Of a stretch of DNA of 57,630 nt, positions 25,501-36,384 are shown one piece after another. A model generated the notes under the pieces. That model worked only from the letters and a program-made list of their open reading frames with translations, made no database searches and was not told the DNA's origin. How positions within the stretch are numbered: the first letter of the stretch is position 1; every line of letters starts with the position of its first letter. Made by a program: the position numbers and the translations under genes. This DNA comes from Apostichopus californicus (Eukaryota > Echinodermata > Holothuroidea > Aspidochirotida > Stichopodidae), in the NCBI GenBank assembly GCA_020650975.1, contig JAIPMN010001841.1, positions 1 to 57,630 of the forward strand, in the 5' to 3' direction.

Positions 25501-28500
25501 AGACAAGTCAACAGTAATCACAGGGCCAATCCTTGTCAAGGGAGAAAAAGGGTACTTTTTATTGATATAGTTAGGGGAAGTTTATATCATAGGAGTTAAC
25601 AATTTGTTAATTTCAACGCGAATGAGTAACCTTGACTTCGGAGTTTTGGGTTTAATGATAATCTTCTATTTTATCTGGGCAGTATAGGTTGAACCGTAGG
25701 AACGCAATCGTGTGACAGTGCTCGTAAACACTCGGGATTTACTTGCATACAAACGCTCGCTGGGTGATTTGCTAGTCCAAGGTTCTTCTTGTGTAGTTTC
25801 ACTAAAAACTACCGACATTTGTTTGAAAAAGATCCCGTCTATAATTACAAAACAATTTGTAAGTACATGCTTATAGTGATCACCTTATGGTACCTGTAGG
25901 ATATGTCCCCATGCCATGATAAACCCATGTACCAACAAACCCCACCAGCACGAAGAAATGATCGTTTATAAATGTTCCTTAAACATGATTGGACATGTTA
26001 TTGAGTTTCAGAGCATAGCTCTGAAGAAAATCACAAATTTTCATTACAATTTCTAAAGGTCATAATTGGAATGCCATACCATCATTGGTACATTGATAAG
26101 TTCACATCACCACAGACAGGTAACACAAGGGATTCAACATCTTGACATCATGTCGGTGGATTTCATATTTAATAAAATATGTTCAACTAACATAATTTGC
26201 CTAATACTGTAAACCAATACCAAAATTGGCAATGAAAATGCAGCAAAACGTCAGTTTTTTAATTCTCTTAATCTTTTTACCATCGTACCTGGGAGAGGTT
26301 TCGTAGTATCCCTTCCGCAGATAGTAAGACTTCACACACCGAGTAATTGTTAGCAATTAGCATTCCTAAGAGACCGTACTCTGTTTCCCGAGAATGACTC
26401 GTTTTCAGGTTCTGCCCGTTACAGATACGGTAGGAGCATCGTAGCTCCTTCGGCAAGGGCCTTTGCAGCCTATACTCTATGTCATCTAATGCTTGTTCCG
26501 TGGCCGGCGGACCTGATAACATAAATATATATATAAATAGAAGAAGAAAGAGAAGAAGGTGAGGTGCCTTAAGACAATTATCGCATACGTACAGTAAATC
26601 TGTATTATGTGTTGGGATGTAACATAACATCATTCCAAAGTGATTCACAAATAAAAGGCCTTGTTCACATTTGATATATATAGTGGGAACGTAAGCTTGT
26701 TTTTCCTTCAGGGATGAAAGAGAATGCCGACCTTTAGCATGTTAACATATTTGATCAACGTTGAACGAGGGGGCATTACTCATCTGCAAAGCAGTAATCT
26801 GTGATATGATATTACAATGGACATTGCATTCTCTCCAGCCTGTAATCTTTTGCTAGTGACAAGGTCAGGTAAGCAGAGATCTCGGGATGGGTGATTCTAT
26901 GAAGTTTATCCCCCTCCCCTTTCCTTTCTCAAACGAGAACAAGCCTACTTTTTGTATTTGGATATCATTCACCTCATACCAAAAGGTACATTTAGTTATA
27001 AACCGAGACAGGTTACCACATGCACATCCCTACGTATATACAGAGTGGGACAAGGTTTGTGAACCAAAGTTAAAGACTACATTGTTATATTAGTTATAAA
27101 CTGAGACAGTTTACAACAGGCATGTCATCGTCCCCATATACAGAGTGGGACAAGGTTTAGTGAACCAGAGTAATAGACTACATGTTGCTAGGTATGGGAT
27201 CTTTCTTTTAACAGAGAAGTAAAATTGCAACAAATATAATACATCATGTTGAAAAGCTATAAGCATTTTAACAAGAATTTTTTTCTGATACTTGAATTTA
27301 AGAAAACTGCAACAGTTTGACTTACAAATTGATAACCAAAACAAAACGAAAACGAAAGATCATTTTTAACAAGTCAGTAGTTTTAGGTTAACAGAAACTA
27401 CAAAACCAGACTAATGCCATACCATATAAATATAAATACCAGACCTCCCAGCAGTTCTTCAACAAATAAGGTTTTTGTAAAGACTTTAAATGAAAATGAA
27501 GGTTTTTAAAGGCTTCAAACATGAAAATATAGGGTTTTAATGGTCCAAAATGAAGTTACGTTGTAACATACTCACCATCTATGCCCATTTTTACATCATC
27601 TGTGGCCCTTATTTAAAATACCTGACTTACATTAACTGTTGTTTGTGAGTCTGTTTTGTATCACTGCATGAATCATGCCTGGCTGTCCACAGAAAGGTCA
27701 TGGCCAATGGTTAGCATGACTGAATACAATATATCTACTCTAAAATAAATCTTCAAAATACTTTTTTTTAAACTAAAAACAAAAATAAAGGTTTTTAAAG
27801 GTTTTAAAGAGTATTTTTGACAAATAAAGAGCTATTTTTGAAAGGTTTTAATGTTTTGCTGGGAGGTCTGATATACCCTCCTGACTTATAGCAGATTCAA
27901 AGAGAATACAATATATTTGAAAATTTGATTGTATTCATAGAATAGAAATGAACCCTCATGGAGAAAATGTCTACGAAAGAAATATATAGCGTAAGACTTT
28001 TCAAATTTGAACATTAGTGAACATAAAGAATGTTCCATACACAGGTACATGAAATCCATTACTAAAAGCTGCATACAACATATTACATAATGTAACATAC
28101 TACATTAATACCTTGGAGTGTCTGATAGATTTCTGGAGACTTGATCTGTACGCATCCCAATATTCTGTCCCACAGGCGTCGTATGGGACCGTAAACGTAC
28201 ATGTACGGCCCCAAACTGATATACCATACGATGAAGTCTTCTCTCCATGTCAATCTCTCCTTTCTGTCGAGAGAAGTTATTAACGCTCAATCGTTTTTAC
28301 AACTAAATTACTAAAATTAAAACGACATGGTTAATTAGAAGAAAACAAATTAACTTCCATTCTGTTTAAAAACAGTTTTCACAGTGTACAAAGCAACTTG
28401 GTAAATTAAAATATAAATTTGGCTTCTTAACATCAAAGTATAAAAAAAAAAGGTTGGACTGTTAATAATTGATACAAGCTAGAGTAGTGTGACAGAGTGA

Positions 28501-30596
28501 ATATTCATACTGTAATTCTATTTGATACAGGTTCGATACTTGCTCAGAATGTGTCTAAAGTTAGGACATGCCATTAACGCAATTGATGTTGTTACTCATT
28601 TGGGACAATTTTCAACATTACCGTAATTTCATATCACGCTTCAAAGCACTCATACTGACAAACTTTCAAACAGTATGAACAGACCCTGTTAGACGAAAGG
28701 TTAGAAATTGTTCATACTGTCAGTACGAGTGCTTATAAAGCATCTTATGAAAGGATAGTATTCAGTGTCAGTTAGCATTAATTAGAAATTTTCCCCAAAT
28801 GGTTGCTGTTGCAGACTTTGAAAAGTGCCATGTATATACTTACTCTGTAAGAAGCCAATATCTCTGGCAAAGTATCTTCCAATTTCCATCTGTGTACGCA
28901 CAATTCCTCAGTCTTCTACACGTTTGGGACACCCTACAACATTCACAAAGTAAATTTAAAGGAGAAAGAAGATTCCAAAAGATATTATCAAAACTTTGTT
29001 AAAAAGTTCATGTGTGAGAATAGTACCTTCGATACAATCATGAAATGTTCATAAATGTATATTGTCATGAAATGTGAGATTATTTAATTACATATCAGTG
29101 CCAAAAATAGTCAAGGTGGGTATTAAATACATTATAATCATATCAAGGCTTTTTTGATTCATCAAGCTATGAGTATGACTACTGGTATTACACATTCATG
29201 ACTTAGCATTAGGCTAATAAGGGCCTTAGTTAGACTATATTTGAAGTCTACAAGGCCTGTAGACCGATCCAAAAGCCTAACCAAGGCTGCAAGATTTTGC
29301 ATTTTATGGGGAACAATGTTCTGGTTCCGTGCACATAGATTCCGGGAACCCATGGGAACCCAATTTCTGTGAACAAATTATGGGAATCTTTTTTTACCTA
29401 CCATTCTACCTAAATTAAACCTACATGTCGCTTGTAAGTTGTACCCTGCAGCAATAACCTTGCCAAAGTTCAACTGTATGCAAGTTCTGCTCCTTTAATT
29501 TCTGGAAACATCCAGATATCTGGCCACAGAGGTGTTAAGAGCAAGACTGGGCTCAAAGGCCAAATCATAACACACTTTTCTTATTTTTATACGCTTCATA
29601 AATCCCATTAGTTTCTTTGTCCAGAGCATACTGTACTTTCCTAGAGCTGTAGACTGACCCTAGAGTCCTGGGGCTGTGGGCCCTCCTGGGGCTGTGACCC
29701 CGTCCTTCTCTGTCATGTGGTCTAGCAGGCAAATCAGCTATCTATGGGGACCATTTACAATCAAAACTTCCTAAATGGCTTTGAGTATATTTTACTTTTT
29801 CAGACAAATGATGGCCTATTGGGATTTAGTGGTAAGAGAACAATTTTTAGAGCAGACTAGGCCTATGAAAGATCATTTAAGTGGCAAGTCAGTGGCATAA
29901 AACAGTTAAAGGGTGTGAAGACTCGTGCAAAAAGAAACGTCTAATCCTGGTAATCTGACCTAGTTTCAAATGAGGTGTAACAGAAGTGTCAGACACCACC
30001 ATCGATCCCAGAAAATACACACACAGCTTGCTACCGTCGGTAATCAGACACTGTCACTAGTGTAGTCAGTACATACAGCTGCGGTCAATACTCACAGCAC
30101 AGTGTATAAACAATACAGCGATGGACATCTCAAGGTATCACGTCTCATTACTGTACTGTCTGCATTTTGTAGCGACACGAACAAAACGTCCCTTGCAAGC
30201 AACGGAAAGTTAACTTTTGCAGATGACCGCACGCGGTTTGGGGCGGTCTTCAATGCCTTTAATATTACCTGATATTGTAGACTTGTATACAGGTGTGTTT
30301 TATGTTTAAGCGTACCACACATGCTTACCATCAAATTTACAAGTTTATTTCACACTAATTTCAAACGACAGGTATAGGCCTAGCCTAATGGGAAAAAGGC
30401 TAGCCTAACCCTATACATTTCCTGGAGAGCGTAGAGTAGGCCTAAGGTTACAGCCTGGTCTTGGCATTATTGTAATCGCAGCTCTAGAGAAAATGAAAGT
30501 AACGTACCTTACAAGAGATTTGTGATCTAAATAACAAAATATGTTGTCTGCAATCACTTCTTCTGGAAGCTTAAATAGTTGAACATGACAACCCAT
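16563..30596 (-). CDS. FBXO3-like F-box / SUKH / ApaG protein, complete (10 exons, 425 aa)
   Basis: Hand-spliced exons: 30596-30508, 28933-28844, 28263-28112, 26512-26289, 25319-25170, 22675-22551, 20247-20087, 19127-19032, 17601-17488, 16639-16563 (stop TGA 16565-16563). The sum is 1278 nt and all phases agree. F-box at residues 1-55 (LFKLPEEVIADNIFCYLDHK; GNWKILCQRYWL). Linker in exon 3. SUKH/Smi1-like domain at about 110-275 (LPKELRCSYRICNGQ; FVFAANFTEWLEQL). ApaG domain at about 280-420 (VLIPEFSSLVKSNAKLMHAY; EVQGEGVI then LKPGTKFTFASWTPL and GFMTGHFKF; YFSVRCPKFEFRCP). This is the FBXO3 domain order. FBXO3 is a substrate receptor of SCF ubiquitin ligases. The acidic C-terminal tail of vertebrate FBXO3 (471 aa in human) is absent. 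An F-box paralogue with matching exon structure lies downstream at 779-8966. Confidence 0.88.
19358..19740 (+). repeat. Pair of direct repeats about 270 bp apart
   Basis: 19358-19480 and 19628-19740 share AACAAGCTATTTT, CCCGCCCCCTAATAAAT-like sequence, TATGCATA and ATCACCATGTACCCACTAT-like sequence in the same order. The piece between them matches the 140-bp DR1-like family. They lie in intron 7 of the FBXO3-like gene. Confidence 0.55.
20838..21212 (+). mobile_element. TTAA-flanked MITE, copy A
   Basis: About 370 bp bounded by TTAA on both sides, with inverted ends AGAGTGTAAAGACTC and (inverted) AGGCATTGAAGACTT. Three more copies are in the window: 22099-22464, 29906-30262 and inverted 47369-47742. 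TTAA target sites suggest mobilisation by a piggyBac-like transposase, but a TA/TWA-targeting family is not excluded. In intron 6 of the FBXO3-like gene. Confidence 0.8.
21390..21650 (+). repeat. Two diverged monomers of the 140-bp DR1-like repeat family
   Basis: The segment contains ATGTTTAAGAGGTTTTCAGA, then the exact motif TGACCTTTGACCT (21445-21457), and a second unit with GTGTTTACAAGATTTTCAGA and TGACCATTGAAC. Same family as 4230-4775. Confidence 0.65.
22099..22464 (+). mobile_element. TTAA-family MITE, copy B
   Basis: Same element and orientation as copy A, starting AGGGTGTGAAGACTC at 22103. The flanking tetramers have decayed to CTGA and TTAG. It ends 87 bp from the donor site of FBXO3-like exon 6, in the same intron as copy A. 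Confidence 0.8.
22695..23400 (+). repeat. 50-bp minisatellite, about 14 copies with alternating variants
   Basis: Unit of 50 bp with the invariant core TTGCACTATCTTGTACCCAT. Two variants, with CATAGGAT and with CTTAGGTTC, alternate almost perfectly over copies 2-11, then B-B-A, so a 100-bp dimer is the effective repeat. On the gene (minus) strand the array ends only about 19 nt before the acceptor of FBXO3-like exon 6 (22675). Unit and variant pattern differ from a CRISPR array: there are no spacers. Confidence 0.95.
23912..24327. mobile_element. hAT-type MITE with perfect 8-bp target duplication
   Basis: Inverted ends CAGGGGGGTAGGAA (23912 on) and, inverted, CAGGGGGATAGGAA (ending at 24327). 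It is flanked by ACAGCTAC at 23904-23911 and again at 24328-24335. An 8-bp duplication and CAG ends are the hAT signature. No coding capacity. In intron 5 of the FBXO3-like gene. Confidence 0.85.
24530..24910 (+). repeat. About 2.7 copies of a 139-bp tandem repeat
   Basis: Landmarks CCCTGCTGACAAT and GGAGGTCG / AGAGGTCG at 24601 and 24740, and CTGCTGAATATAAACCCCCT repeated, give a period near 139 bp. The third copy is diverged. G-runs of 5-10 nt occur in each unit. Confidence 0.75.
25079..25148. repeat. Short hairpin bounded by 10-bp direct repeats near an exon donor
   Basis: GCTTGCACGGT (25091-25101) pairs with ACCGTGCAAGC (25126-25136), a perfect 11-bp stem. The hairpin is flanked by AGTCTGCAGT at 25079-25088 and 25139-25148. 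It lies 33 nt inside intron 5 from the donor of FBXO3-like exon 5 (25170). It may be a tiny foldback insertion or an RNA hairpin. Confidence 0.7.
26992..27185 (+). repeat. Tandem duplication, 98-bp unit, two copies
   Basis: TTAGTTATAAAC at 26992 and 27090, with ATATACAGAGTGGGACAAGG in both copies. Located in intron 3 of the FBXO3-like gene. Confidence 0.8.
28628..28751. mobile_element. Palindromic MITE-like element
   Basis: The left arm (TTCATA ... AAGCACTCATACTGACA) and the inverted right arm (TTCATA ... AAGCACTCGTACTGACA) match over about 34 bp. An inner CAGTATGAACA is also part of the fold. Total 124 bp, in intron 2 of the FBXO3-like gene. Confidence 0.6.
29906..30262 (+). mobile_element. 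TTAA-flanked MITE, copy C
   Basis: Same family as copies A and B. TTAA on both sides, starting AGGGTGTGAAGACTC at 29910 and ending with the inverted AGGCATTGAAGAC. It is shortened internally around GATGGACATCTC relative to copy A. In intron 1 of the FBXO3-like gene. Confidence 0.8.
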
Positions 30597-31534
30597 ACTA
30601 GTGTTGATTCTCAGCGAGATGTCTGTCTGATATTGTTAACTTCCGTGTAGTTTATATTTACATTTCTGCCCGTCTCCCCATTAATTGACGTAGCCGGTTA
30701 TTGAACGCGAAAAGGGTCAATAGCCCATGTTGAAACTGGGGAATGTTTTGCATTGCGAAATCAATGTGTTTTTACGGTGTATTGTAGTAACCATTCTTAA
30801 AATAATTAATTTTTAAACATGCTTACCATTTTCGTCAAAATGATTAGGGTAACAGGACAAAATACCGTCTAAGTTGAATAAACTTAGATTACCAGTGAAT
30901 GCTGTGAGAAATTATACACCAGATATTACTTATTAGGTTAATAAGGGCTACCAGAGACGGTCATCTCCTTCATAAATGTTTAAAGTAACATTAATATTTA
31001 TACCTGAACCTGAAAATGGTAACATGAATACGATCTGAATCTGGTCAAAACGTTTCCTCTTTCTCATCAATATTTATGATACGTTAATTCTTGCTAGCAG
31101 TGTCCCTTTTACGACGAATAAATTGCCAAAAACTTAACCATCCCTCCCACAGACGATACATTGTGAATTGGTAGAGTTAGTCTCACTGGCCATGCCCTAG
31201 AATTAAACGAGGTACATTATTTGAAACAACAGTACGGTACAGAAATAATTGTTCGTTTAGAGTAAATACATCTATAGCTTTCCCGGTGTTCAAGATGTTC
31301 AGCTTTAAAATACGGTTAATCTGGAATGCTCCTTTCAAGCGTAAGTTATGAACAGCGTTGACACGATTGTAGGCCCGAAATATTATTATGTTGTTGTTCT
31401 ACAATTTAATGCTTTACCAATATATACCCACTGCACCTTTCTTCATATGAACAACATAATTATCCTTGGATAATTTGGTTGTTTTCTTTTCTGTTATGTA
31501 ATGTTTGTATTTCTTTTGGTTCTGTTATGCATTC

Positions 31535-31668
31535 GGGAGTGTGCTCTCGTCAAGCCCACCAAGGTTCTTTTTAGCACACTCCCTTTTCACGACATGCACT
31601 GTTAATCTGATGTTCTGTAACTTATTGTTTTATACTACGAAATGAAATGAAATGAAAGTTTCACGCTT
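31535..31668 (+). mobile_element. Possible LINE/SINE 3' end: perfect hairpin and GAAAT tail
   Basis: GGGAGTGTGCT (31535-31545) is perfectly inverted at 31573-31583. About 70 bp later there is a short GAAAT/TGAAA microsatellite (31640-31660). A 3' hairpin followed by a short microsatellite is typical of several non-LTR element tails. No coding part was found upstream. Confidence 0.45.
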
Positions 31669-31756
31669 GTTGTTGTTGTTCAATAATTATTATTTTTATT
31701 TTGTATATGAGGAAAAGGCCTAATGGTTCGCCGCTTGTAAACAAACCTCCTCACTC

Positions 31757-31895
31757 CGTATAGTAAACAATTTGATACGCTGCTCCTTGGAGGCCTCAAT
31801 TGACCCAATTTTTGCACCACATGTACTTCCATTCATGCTCTTCAACATGCAATCCACGCAAGAAAAAACAGACCATGATTGATAACATATCAAAA
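31757..31895 (+). repeat. Dispersed repeat, copy 2 (partner at 14405-14535)
   Basis: See the partner copy. The minus strand of this copy is open for about 65 codons with SCVDCMLK and TCGAKIGSIEASKEQ, suggesting decayed coding sequence. Not recognised. Confidence 0.5.
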
Positions 31896-32145
31896 ATGTT
31901 TTTCTCCTACTGCATTTAGGCACTTTTCCTTATAAATCACAAAAGAAGAAGCGGGAAAAAAAAGGGAATAGAGTGTAAGTCGAATGGGGAAGTTACATGG
32001 AGTATGCTACCTGCACCAAACTCTTGTATGGTAAACAAAGTCTCAATTAGTTCGTTTTGTAGCAAAGCCTGAACCAAGACAAAATGAACACAAAAATATC
32101 CGGTATTATTTTAAACGAGATGACACTGTTTTACAATTGACGTAT

Positions 32146-35100
32146 ATGATGTCTTCCGGCCGTGACCATGCTGACAGCGAAAGAAGGGAAGTTGAACATG
32201 AATCCGATGCGAATATTTTTTGCCGATGCACAAATGTTTGCAACCGTGCAGTCGGTAGAGGATCCTGTCCGTGCCTTCGAAACGATCGCTCATGCAGTCG
32301 ACTTTGTAAATGTGGAACAGCGAAAATGGGCTGTAAAAATATGCAGCAAGATCAATCATTGGTAATGCCTGTAAAGTGAACTTTTAATCAGCTAAGTGTA
32401 AACGCACTAATCATTTTGAGTCATTGTAGTTTCGTGAAATAGGTACCAGTGCAAATTGTATTCACAAACCAAATGCCTACAGAATATATAAATTTACACT
32501 CACAAACTAACTTTGGCAAGTTAGGCCTAAATTTTGGCTCATTAGCGGTACCAATCCACATGGTTCTCGTTATCCGAACTATTTACCCCTTTTTTTGTAA
32601 ATGTAGTAGCCAATCTGGTAATAATATTCATATACGTGGGTCAAAACAAAGAGCATCATGTTGAAAATATTTTCTGTAATTTCAAACATTTTGCCAAGAG
32701 TAGAATATAACTAGGCCTAAGTGTGGCTAGGCCAATGTACTGTAGCCTTCAAGTTCAAGCTATAGACAGCGTGTTGACAGTTTCTTGAGGATAAAAGCTG
32801 CTGATGGTTGTATTGATGTGCACCCTCTCTGCACAATGGTTGCCGTCCAACAATCTTGATACTAACGTTACCAATCAATAAACCAGACCAATCTCATTCA
32901 TCCTGACTTCTTACTATTTATCCTTCATTATATAAACCCAAGAACAATACAATGGTCACAAGTAACATTGATTAAGCCTTTACCTTTTTCGAAGTGTTAA
33001 ATTTGTTCCGACTGTAAATTTTCTAGACAAACACAATAGCTAGGTCTTGTCTGAGACAATCTCATGGCAGAGTACCCACAGAATTGTAAATTACATTTAG
33101 GTCTATTGCTTTAGCAGAATGTTTAATTTTTGGGGAGTGGTATCAAATGTGTTGACCTTTTTCATTTAAATAGTAATGAATTGCAAACAGTTAAAACTTT
33201 GAGTACTTTTAGTACAGCATAGACTGATAGTCTGATACCTATTTAGTATTTATCCTACAGTTAAACAAAATTGTATTTCCCTGTACTGATTCTGCAGGAA
33301 GCCTATAGTCCATGTACCTAAAGTGATAAGGATATTTCTTTTGCTAAGGATTTGTCCATTTGCAAACAATTGGCAAATTAAGACAAAGCAGGGCCAAATG
33401 TTACACAAGATTTGATTTCAAATTGTGAGGCATTGTAGTTTCAATCAAATATGGATAATACAGCAATCAGTCCTCTAGCATACAGTAGGTTGGTTCTGTA
33501 CCTGAAAGCTTGCAACAATACTATAGATGACTTTGAGAGTGGTCTCAAGGAGAAAAATTTACACAACTCCAGGTGCGTAGCCAGGAATTTGCCAAGGGAA
33601 GGGCGAACCTGTAGGCAAACTATCAGAGCCGTAGATTATACATTGAAACCTATCTAAGCATAGCGCCACCATGAGTTGGCACGAAGCGTACAAGAAAATT
33701 TTGGCTGAAAATGCCCCCCCAGATTGCTGGAAATGGCACTTCCCAGGTCTTGTAAGCTGCATCTTAGCATTTTTTCTTTTGAAATTACTAGCGATATCAT
33801 AAAAACATACAAATAAAATATGCCCAAGGGGGGGGTGCTGCCCCTTTCGCCCCCCCCCCCCGCCACTTGGCTACACGCCTGCATTACTTTATCTTCATAT
33901 ACAGTATGATGATGGAGAGCATTTCTCTACTACTTTCAGGAGCTGCCAGAAGCTTATGGTATTTCCATACATCCAGACAAGGTAGGAGAAGAGGCAGGAG
34001 TCCAGAAGGAAGTACCTCAGACAAAAGGGAGGAGAGGAAGGAAAAGGAAAAGATGTAGTGCTGAGCAGAAGCATGGAAAAGCAAGGGCAAGCATCTTAGA
34101 GATGCAGTCCTGCTTTTCAAAGAGTAATTCTGGTGAATATGCATTTTGTCATCTCTGTGGATGTGACATCAAAATTGTTCATGGACAGACAAACTTGCTG
34201 GAACATGTGCAAAGTGAAAAGCATGCTCGACAGAGTCGACATCTGGGACTGAAAGAGGGGACTGAGGAGCACAGGCAGGGAAGATATTTGGATGATAATA
34301 ATCTGGAAGAAATACCTAGATTCAAACCATGGCTTCGCTTAAACAAGATCACTGGTAATCCGTATTGCCTGTACTGTCGATGTGAGATATTGCGATGTAA
34401 GTCACAGGAGGATTTGGAAAAGCACAGAGCATCTCGGCGGCATCTCACCTCCGAGAAGATGACCAGATTAGAAAGAAAAGGTTTAGGTGGTCATCTGAAC
34501 TACTCACAGTTGAATGATAATGAGATTGCAAATGAGAGTGGGACGTTAGATTCAGATCATGCAAATTTTACAGAAAATATTCCACAGGAGACAGAATTGT
34601 TGGAAGAGAGGCAGGAGAGAGATGTACCTGAAGAAATAGATGAGGTTGGTGAAGAGATTCCACTTTTTCTTTCCACTGAGAACATCTCCAAGCAGGTAAA
34701 GGAGACTGAGGCTCAAGTCGTAAGTTTCATCGTGGAGAATCGTGTCCCTCTGGGTGTGACAGATGGCTTAGTCGCAATGTTGAAGAGACTACCAACAACA
34801 GGAACGGTTGTGGAGGTCATGGAACTCGGAGAAGAGTTTTCTCGCAAAGTGATAGCACAGACCACCGACGATCTATTGAACAAATTTCTCATCGAGCACT
34901 TAAAGGTGACTCTATTTTCAATCGCGGTCGATTATCAGACTGACCGATTAGGTGTCACATATTTAGGGATTTTTGCAGTTTACTGCAACGTGCAATTTGA
35001 AGTCCAGGTGGTGCTTTTTGATCTGGTGGAATTGAAAGATCAGTCTGCAGAAATGATTTTCGTGAAACTTAAAGAGAGCATGCAGTCCAAGGAGGACAAG

Positions 35101-36384
35101 GGGATTCTTCTAGGAAACTGGGTCGGTTTTTTGTGTAATAGTACAAACATTCCATTCAACATAATGGTTCCGCTGATGGACATGGTGAAGCAGCAGTACC
35201 CTTGGGTGATGCCAGTGGTGTCACCCTGCCATATGGGAGATATTTCCTTCACTGAAGCCGTTAAGCATCTACCTCCTCGGATCGAACAAGTATGTCAGCT
35301 TATACATGAGCATTTTCTCTCAGGACCGGTGGCTGCTTCCTTCCTAAGTTATGGCAGCTTCGTTGCAAGTAGAGATCACCGGATCCTAGCCGGCCAAAAC
35401 TTACCGTGGTCGACTTGTAACGAATACGTGCAAAAACTACTAGACCAATGGAAGATGTTGACCATTTATTTCACCGGCGTGGAAAAGCTCAAACCCGAGA
35501 GCGAAAACAGAGCCATTTTAGAATTCCTGGACGATCCGATGATGAAGGTCCTCCTGACGTTGCTCCGATTCTTGAGCGGCGTCTTGGTCGACTACCAGAC
35601 CAAGGTGGGAAAGGAAGAGCCGACATTTGAGAACGTCAATGACTACACCGATGATCTGATCCGTACGCTCGCCAATCACTTCATGATACGAGACATGGTC
35701 ATGGGTATGGAAGACATGAGCAGACTTGACGTCTGTGATGAGGCTAGCTATCTCCCACTGCCTCATATTTATCTTGGATTTGAAGCATCTGGCGCCCTCG
35801 CTGCTTCCATGGACCAAGGTCAGCAGACATTTGAAGACCCAGTCGTTGTTGAATTTCTTTACACCGTCCGAGAATTTTACAAAGAATTCATCCGCAATCT
35901 GCAGACCAGTCTTCAGTTTTGTAGGCCCCTTTGGCGTTTGGGTAGAGTGGTCAATCCTCACAATGTAGTCACCACTCATTCGGCATCTGATTCCAATGTA
36001 GACCTCTTAAACTCATTTCTGGCTTCAGATCTGGTCGATGTTAAAAAATTTGATCAAGAACTGCAGGACATTCAAAACATGACATTTCCAGATTCTATGA
36101 CAGAAATAACAGCCCCCCTTAGTCGTTGGGCCAATATCCTGAATTCGTCAACAGAATCATTTCATAATGTTAGGAGGGTCATTTTATATTTCTTCTCTCT
36201 CCCATTATCAAGTAGATCTACCAGAAAGATTTTCGAATCACTTAAGGAATGGAACATCAATATTGGGATAAGATTGCAGATGGCAAATACAGGAGAGTAC
36301 TTAAAAGAGAATGTGTTTATCAAAGAATTGTTTGAAGGGCATTCTCTTAAACAGTGCAAAAGAGAAACAGGGATGAAGTTCTGA
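32146..36384 (+). CDS. CXC-like cluster / two C2H2 fingers / hAT transposase-derived protein
   Basis: Exon 1 (32146-32361, donor TTG|GTAATG, phase 0) encodes 72 aa with nine cysteines: C-x-C-x3-C-x8-C-x-C-x6-C-x3-C-x-C-x6-C at residues 26-63. This resembles Zn3Cys9 CXC domains. Exon 2 (33940-36384, after a pyrimidine tract and TTTCAG) is in the same phase and open for 814 codons. It starts with a basic RRGRKRKR stretch. Numbering from the internal ATG at 34102, two fingers follow with identical C-x2-C-x15-H-x5-H spacing (C16-H41, C89-H114), the second preceded by a hAT-type FKPWLRLNKITGNPYC block. A hAT RNase-H-like core starts near VDYQTD (D277). The C-terminal dimerisation block is FFSLPLSSRSTRKIFESLKE (about 697-716). 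The second catalytic region reads GFLCNSTN and the usual C-x2-H motif reads SPCHMGD, so catalysis is probably lost. Probably a domesticated, nuclear DNA-binding protein. The long frame is certain; the joining of exon 1 is inferred. Confidence 0.78.
33432..33572 (+). other. Candidate extra exon interrupted by a MITE
   Basis: An open stretch after TTGTAG (33430-33431) reads in phase from exon 1 of the hAT-derived gene (MDNTAISPLAYSRLVLYLKA, then DDFESGLKEKN). It ends at CAG|GTGCGT, where the GT belongs to the first bases of the hAT MITE at 33570. Splicing it to 33940 shifts the frame and gives a stop after about 15 codons. It may be a poison exon, an old exon broken by the insertion, or chance. 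Confidence 0.3.
33570..33881. mobile_element. hAT-type MITE, family 1, copy 1
   Basis: Ends CAGGTGCGTAGCCA and (inverted) CAGGCGTGTAGCCA. The 8-bp flanks CACAACTC and CATTACTT share five positions, a decayed target duplication. The interior is the reverse complement of the copy at 46747-47057 throughout. It lies in the intron between the CXC exon and the transposase-like exon. Confidence 0.8.

Noticed and set aside
30092-30334. 80-codon minus-strand open frame
   Set aside because: It lies almost wholly in TTAA MITE copy C and is not maintained in copies A, B and D.
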